A stretch of 64,000 nucleotides of DNA, taken from assembly GCA_024998595.1 (NCBI GenBank), contig JACOEK010000005.1:62001-126000 (forward strand), given 5' to 3'. The stretch's first letter is position 1. Every line of letters begins with the position of its first letter. The translations under genes were made by a program, and so were the position numbers. Below, piece by piece: positions 61,631 to 64,000 of this stretch. Origin of the DNA: Nitrospira sp. (GTDB lineage: Bacteria; Nitrospirota; Nitrospiria; Nitrospirales; Nitrospiraceae). The notes below the pieces were generated by a model. That model saw only the letters and a list, made by a program, of their open reading frames with translations, was not told where the DNA came from and did no database searches.

Positions 61631-63379
61631 CTAGAACCCGCGCCCGCCTCCGCCGCCGAATCCGCCGCCGGACGATCCTCCACTGCTGAAACCTGATCCA
61701 CCCGAACTGCGGGGTGCTGAGGTCATCGTCGAACCGGTGCGCGACGCCATGTCGCCCATGCGGCTCGTGAATCCTCTCGTGTTGAACTGCGCAAGCTCGC
61801 TTCCCTGATACCAGGCAGGAGCGGTCATGACGATCGACTCGAATGCGCGGCCCCAATTCTTTTCCACCCCCAGGGCCATGGCATAGGGAAGAAATTTCTC
61901 GAATAGCTCCGGGGTCTTGATGACTCGATCGAACCGGTCGGCTTCGACGCGCGTCAGAAATTCTTCAAATCCCAGCACGCCCTCCAGCGCCCTCGTGCCT
62001 TGCTGCGTGCGAGCCGGCATGATGCGGCCAAACCCGACCACAATCAGGCCTGAAAGCAAGCCGGCGGCCAGGGCCGTCAGCGGCGCCAGTCCCCAATGGT
62101 CGGCGAGGACGGCAAGCGCGATGGTCAACAGGATTCCGAGTGCGATGCCGCCGACCAGATATCCCTGCTTCACGCGGTCGGGCCGCTGGCTATAATATTT
62201 GCGCCTGTGCAGCGAGTCGAAGATTGCGTCGTGAATTCCGGACAGGGATTTGTAGAAGCGATTTTCGAGAGAACTGAGCAAGACCTCGTCAGCCTCGCTG
62301 TCCTTGAACAGAGCCTCTAGCAGAAGCCGTTCGAAAGCGGTCAAAGCCCCCCATTCCTGTCGTGGCCTTGCCCGGTGGAAGAGATAATCCATGCTCGACC
62401 AGAGCCCGAGCAGGTGTTCGGCTTTGCGTTCGGTGATTCGCAGATATCCTCGCACAGCCAGATCAACCACGGTTGCGGTGATATCGCGCGTATCCGGGCT
62501 TTCATCCACGAGCGTGCCGAGCTCCGCGGGAGTCAGGTGATCCGGAGGTTCGTACATGACGGCGATCGGCCGGAGCCGCGGGTCTTTTCCACGTGTGGAC
62601 CAGAGGCGATACATCACACCGAAAATCAGGAGAGGAATTCCCAGGGGCCAGTTACTCACGACTGTCATGCGCGTTTGATCCAAGGCAGTCGGCGCAGTGA
62701 CGAGGCCCTTATCCCAGCCGACCACGGCAGTGAGTCCCTCGCGGAAGCCGAGGGGACGGGTCATGGTCATTTCAATACCGGAGCCGAGGATCGTCACGGT
62801 GGCCGCCTGCTCGCGCGCGCCGTAGGCTCCGGTGAAGGCCTGGGCGCGGACGCCGGTGGCGCGCGGCGGAAGGATGATGCGCACGGAAGCCTGTTCGATG
62901 GGCACGTCCCATTCGTCTCCGGTGACGTTCCAATACAGTTCGTCGTGGTCCTCGAAAAATTTCAACCCGTTCCGAACGAGGTATTTCAAGACGAACGTGC
63001 GCGTGGCGTCGGTCGCGCCGGGAATCCAGATCCGGAAGTTCCGATAGTGCCGTTCCCGGCTGCTTTCGAATGTGAGTGGCGTTCCCTGCTCATCCGTCAC
63101 CGTCACCCGCTCCAGGAACAGCGTGTAGTTGAAGCCTTGCGGGGTGCGGTATTCGATCGGGATCAGGCGTTCGATGCCGTTCCAAGCACCTTCAAAACGG
63201 GGGCTGACGGTTTCCGTGACGAGCAGGTCGCCCCCGGACAACACTTGAAGTTCCACGTCGAACCGGTTGAGCACGAACGAGCGCGCATGTGCAGGCAGCA
63301 CGCTCATGCAGTGAAGGAGGCACAGAAGGGCCAGGCTGAACAGGGCCGGAGAGAAACGTGGTCTTTGTCTGGATTTCAC
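61631..63379 (-). CDS. DUF2207 membrane protein with Gly-rich tail
   Basis: A 582-residue protein taken from GTG 63379, which gives a 31-residue signal peptide (to AHA); GTG 63403 is an alternative. The extracytoplasmic DUF2207 domain (about 33-260) starts SFVLNRFDVELQVLSGGDLLVTETVSPRF. Membrane segments lie near 265-285 and 425-470. A cytoplasmic part contains TPAELGTLVDESPDTRDITATVVDLAVRGYLRI. The tail SGFSSGGSSGGGFGGGGG is typical of this family. LemA directly upstream is a common partner. Confidence 0.88.
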   Translation of the reverse strand: MKSRQRPRFSPALFSLALLCLLHCMSVLPAHARSFVLNRFDVELQVLSGGDLLVTETVSPRFEGAWNGIERLIPIEYRTPQGFNYTLFLERVTVTDEQGTPLTFESSRERHYRNFRIWIPGATDATRTFVLKYLVRNGLKFFEDHDELYWNVTGDEWDVPIEQASVRIILPPRATGVRAQAFTGAYGAREQAATVTILGSGIEMTMTRPLGFREGLTAVVGWDKGLVTAPTALDQTRMTVVSNWPLGIPLLIFGVMYRLWSTRGKDPRLRPIAVMYEPPDHLTPAELGTLVDESPDTRDITATVVDLAVRGYLRITERKAEHLLGLWSSMDYLFHRARPRQEWGALTAFERLLLEALFKDSEADEVLLSSLENRFYKSLSGIHDAIFDSLHRRKYYSQRPDRVKQGYLVGGIALGILLTIALAVLADHWGLAPLTALAAGLLSGLIVVGFGRIMPARTQQGTRALEGVLGFEEFLTRVEADRFDRVIKTPELFEKFLPYAMALGVEKNWGRAFESIVMTAPAWYQGSELAQFNTRGFTSRMGDMASRTGSTMTSAPRSSGGSGFSSGGSSGGGFGGGGGRGF

Positions 63380-63404
63380 GATCGGATCGCAGGCACGATC
63401 CACG

Positions 63405-63953
63405 CTAGAACTGCACCCGTGGCGGCTCACGTTGGCTGGATTCCGTGAGCTCGAAAAACTGGCGGCCGACAAAGTGGAACCATCCGGCAATGAAGTTGGT
63501 CGGGACTTCCTGGGTCTTGGCATTGTAATCGCGGACCACGGCGTTGTAGTAACGCCTGGCATTCTGAACCGCGTCTTCAATCTGATTCAGACTTCCCTGG
63601 AGTTGGTTAAAGGCTTCGACTGCGCGCAATTGCGGGTAGGCTTCGGCGAGCGCAAACAGGGACTTCAGTGAGTGGCTCAGCTGATTTTCCGCAGCAGCTT
63701 TGGCCTCGGGGCCCTGAGCCGACATGGCGTTGGCGCGGGCATTGATCACGGCTTCCAAGGCTCCCTTCTCATGGGCGGCATAGGCCTTGACCGTTTCGAC
63801 CAGGTTCGGGATCAGGTCGTAGCGGCGCTTGAGCTGGACATCGATATCGGCCCAGGCACTTTCGCAAGCTGCCCGGAGGCGGACCAGCGAGTTGTACATC
63901 CCGATGACGATCAGTACGAGCACGGCCAACACGGCGAGGGCGATCCAACCCAT
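63405..63953 (-). CDS. lemA: LemA family protein
   Basis: A 182-residue protein with AAGGAGATACCG before ATG 63953. One N-terminal membrane helix (about residues 3-20), then the LemA helical domain with YNSLVRLRAACESAWADIDVQLKRRYDLIPNLVETVKAYAAHEKGALEAV and the C-terminal IEDAVQNARRYYNAVVRDYNAKTQEVPTNFIAG. It is followed within 25 bases by the DUF2207 gene, a well-known pairing. Role in the envelope; mechanism unknown. Confidence 0.95.
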   Translation of the reverse strand: MGWIALAVLAVLVLIVIGMYNSLVRLRAACESAWADIDVQLKRRYDLIPNLVETVKAYAAHEKGALEAVINARANAMSAQGPEAKAAAENQLSHSLKSLFALAEAYPQLRAVEAFNQLQGSLNQIEDAVQNARRYYNAVVRDYNAKTQEVPTNFIAGWFHFVGRQFFELTESSQREPPRVQF

Positions 63954-64000
63954 CGGTATCTCCTTGCGGCTTTGGGTGAAGGTACGTATGGACCTCCCGG

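Noticed and set aside
62375-63448. Open frame of 357 codons opposite the DUF2207 gene
   Set aside because: Antisense shadow of a membrane protein with recognisable family features.

Overview
The window is a GC-rich bacterial chromosome segment with about 50 protein genes on both strands. I saw no rRNA, tRNA, CRISPR array or transposase. Gene content (ECF signalling, many secreted and outer-membrane proteins, a phosphoketolase/acetate kinase pair, a ligase-associated repair cluster, YVTN-repeat and FecR proteins) fits a Gram-negative, diderm environmental bacterium. A Nitrospira-type genome is my best guess, but that is inferred from style and content, not from a marker gene.

Layout. Positions 1-2170 (minus strand) hold an ECF sigma factor, a zinc-finger anti-sigma factor overlapping it by 4 bases, and a secreted metacaspase-like protease cut by the window edge. 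Positions 2341-5192 (plus) hold a prion-like low-complexity DUF4384 lipoprotein and an unrecognised secreted protein. Positions 5324-29115 (minus) form one long co-directional block of about 21 genes, nearly all exported: small Cys-rich proteins, two double fascin-like beta-trefoil proteins, a DsbA-like thiol oxidoreductase, a paralogous family marked by a Cys-x(2-3)-Asp-Pro-Trp motif, an apolipoprotein N-acyltransferase, a carboxypeptidase-regulatory-domain protein, a FecR-domain protein, a YVTN beta-propeller and a large WD40/SH3/caspase protein. Positions 29417-35331 hold a small secreted protein and then an ackA-xfp-HAD-aldo/keto reductase run. Positions 35431-47341 carry outer-membrane and envelope proteins, an FHA-PrsW fusion, a NUDIX hydrolase, an amine oxidase and a GNAT enzyme. 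Positions 47751-52229 carry a giant GT-C-like membrane protein and an O-methyltransferase. Positions 52543-58468 are the four-gene ligase-associated DNA repair cluster (exonuclease, ATP-dependent ligase, Lhr-type helicase, PdeM). Positions 58628-63953 hold a large lipoprotein, a PRC-barrel protein, a DUF2207 protein and LemA.

Main discovery candidate. Ten proteins encoded between 5324 and 18662, mostly without other similarity, share a short Arg-Gly-(Val/Ile/Leu) signature. Four carry E-(V/I)-Q-E-R-G-(V/I) some 28-50 residues after the signal peptide or lipobox; five carry (K/R/P)-R-G-(V/L)-(E/D) close to the C-terminus; one carries A-R-G-V-E in mid-protein. A metacaspase-type protease, a family known to cut after Arg or Lys, lies about 4.5 kb away next to an ECF sigma/anti-sigma pair, and a second secreted caspase protein closes the other end of the block. 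I infer a secreted-protein set that is matured or sorted at this Arg-Gly site, possibly by the metacaspase. The motif is directly visible; the protease link is a hypothesis.
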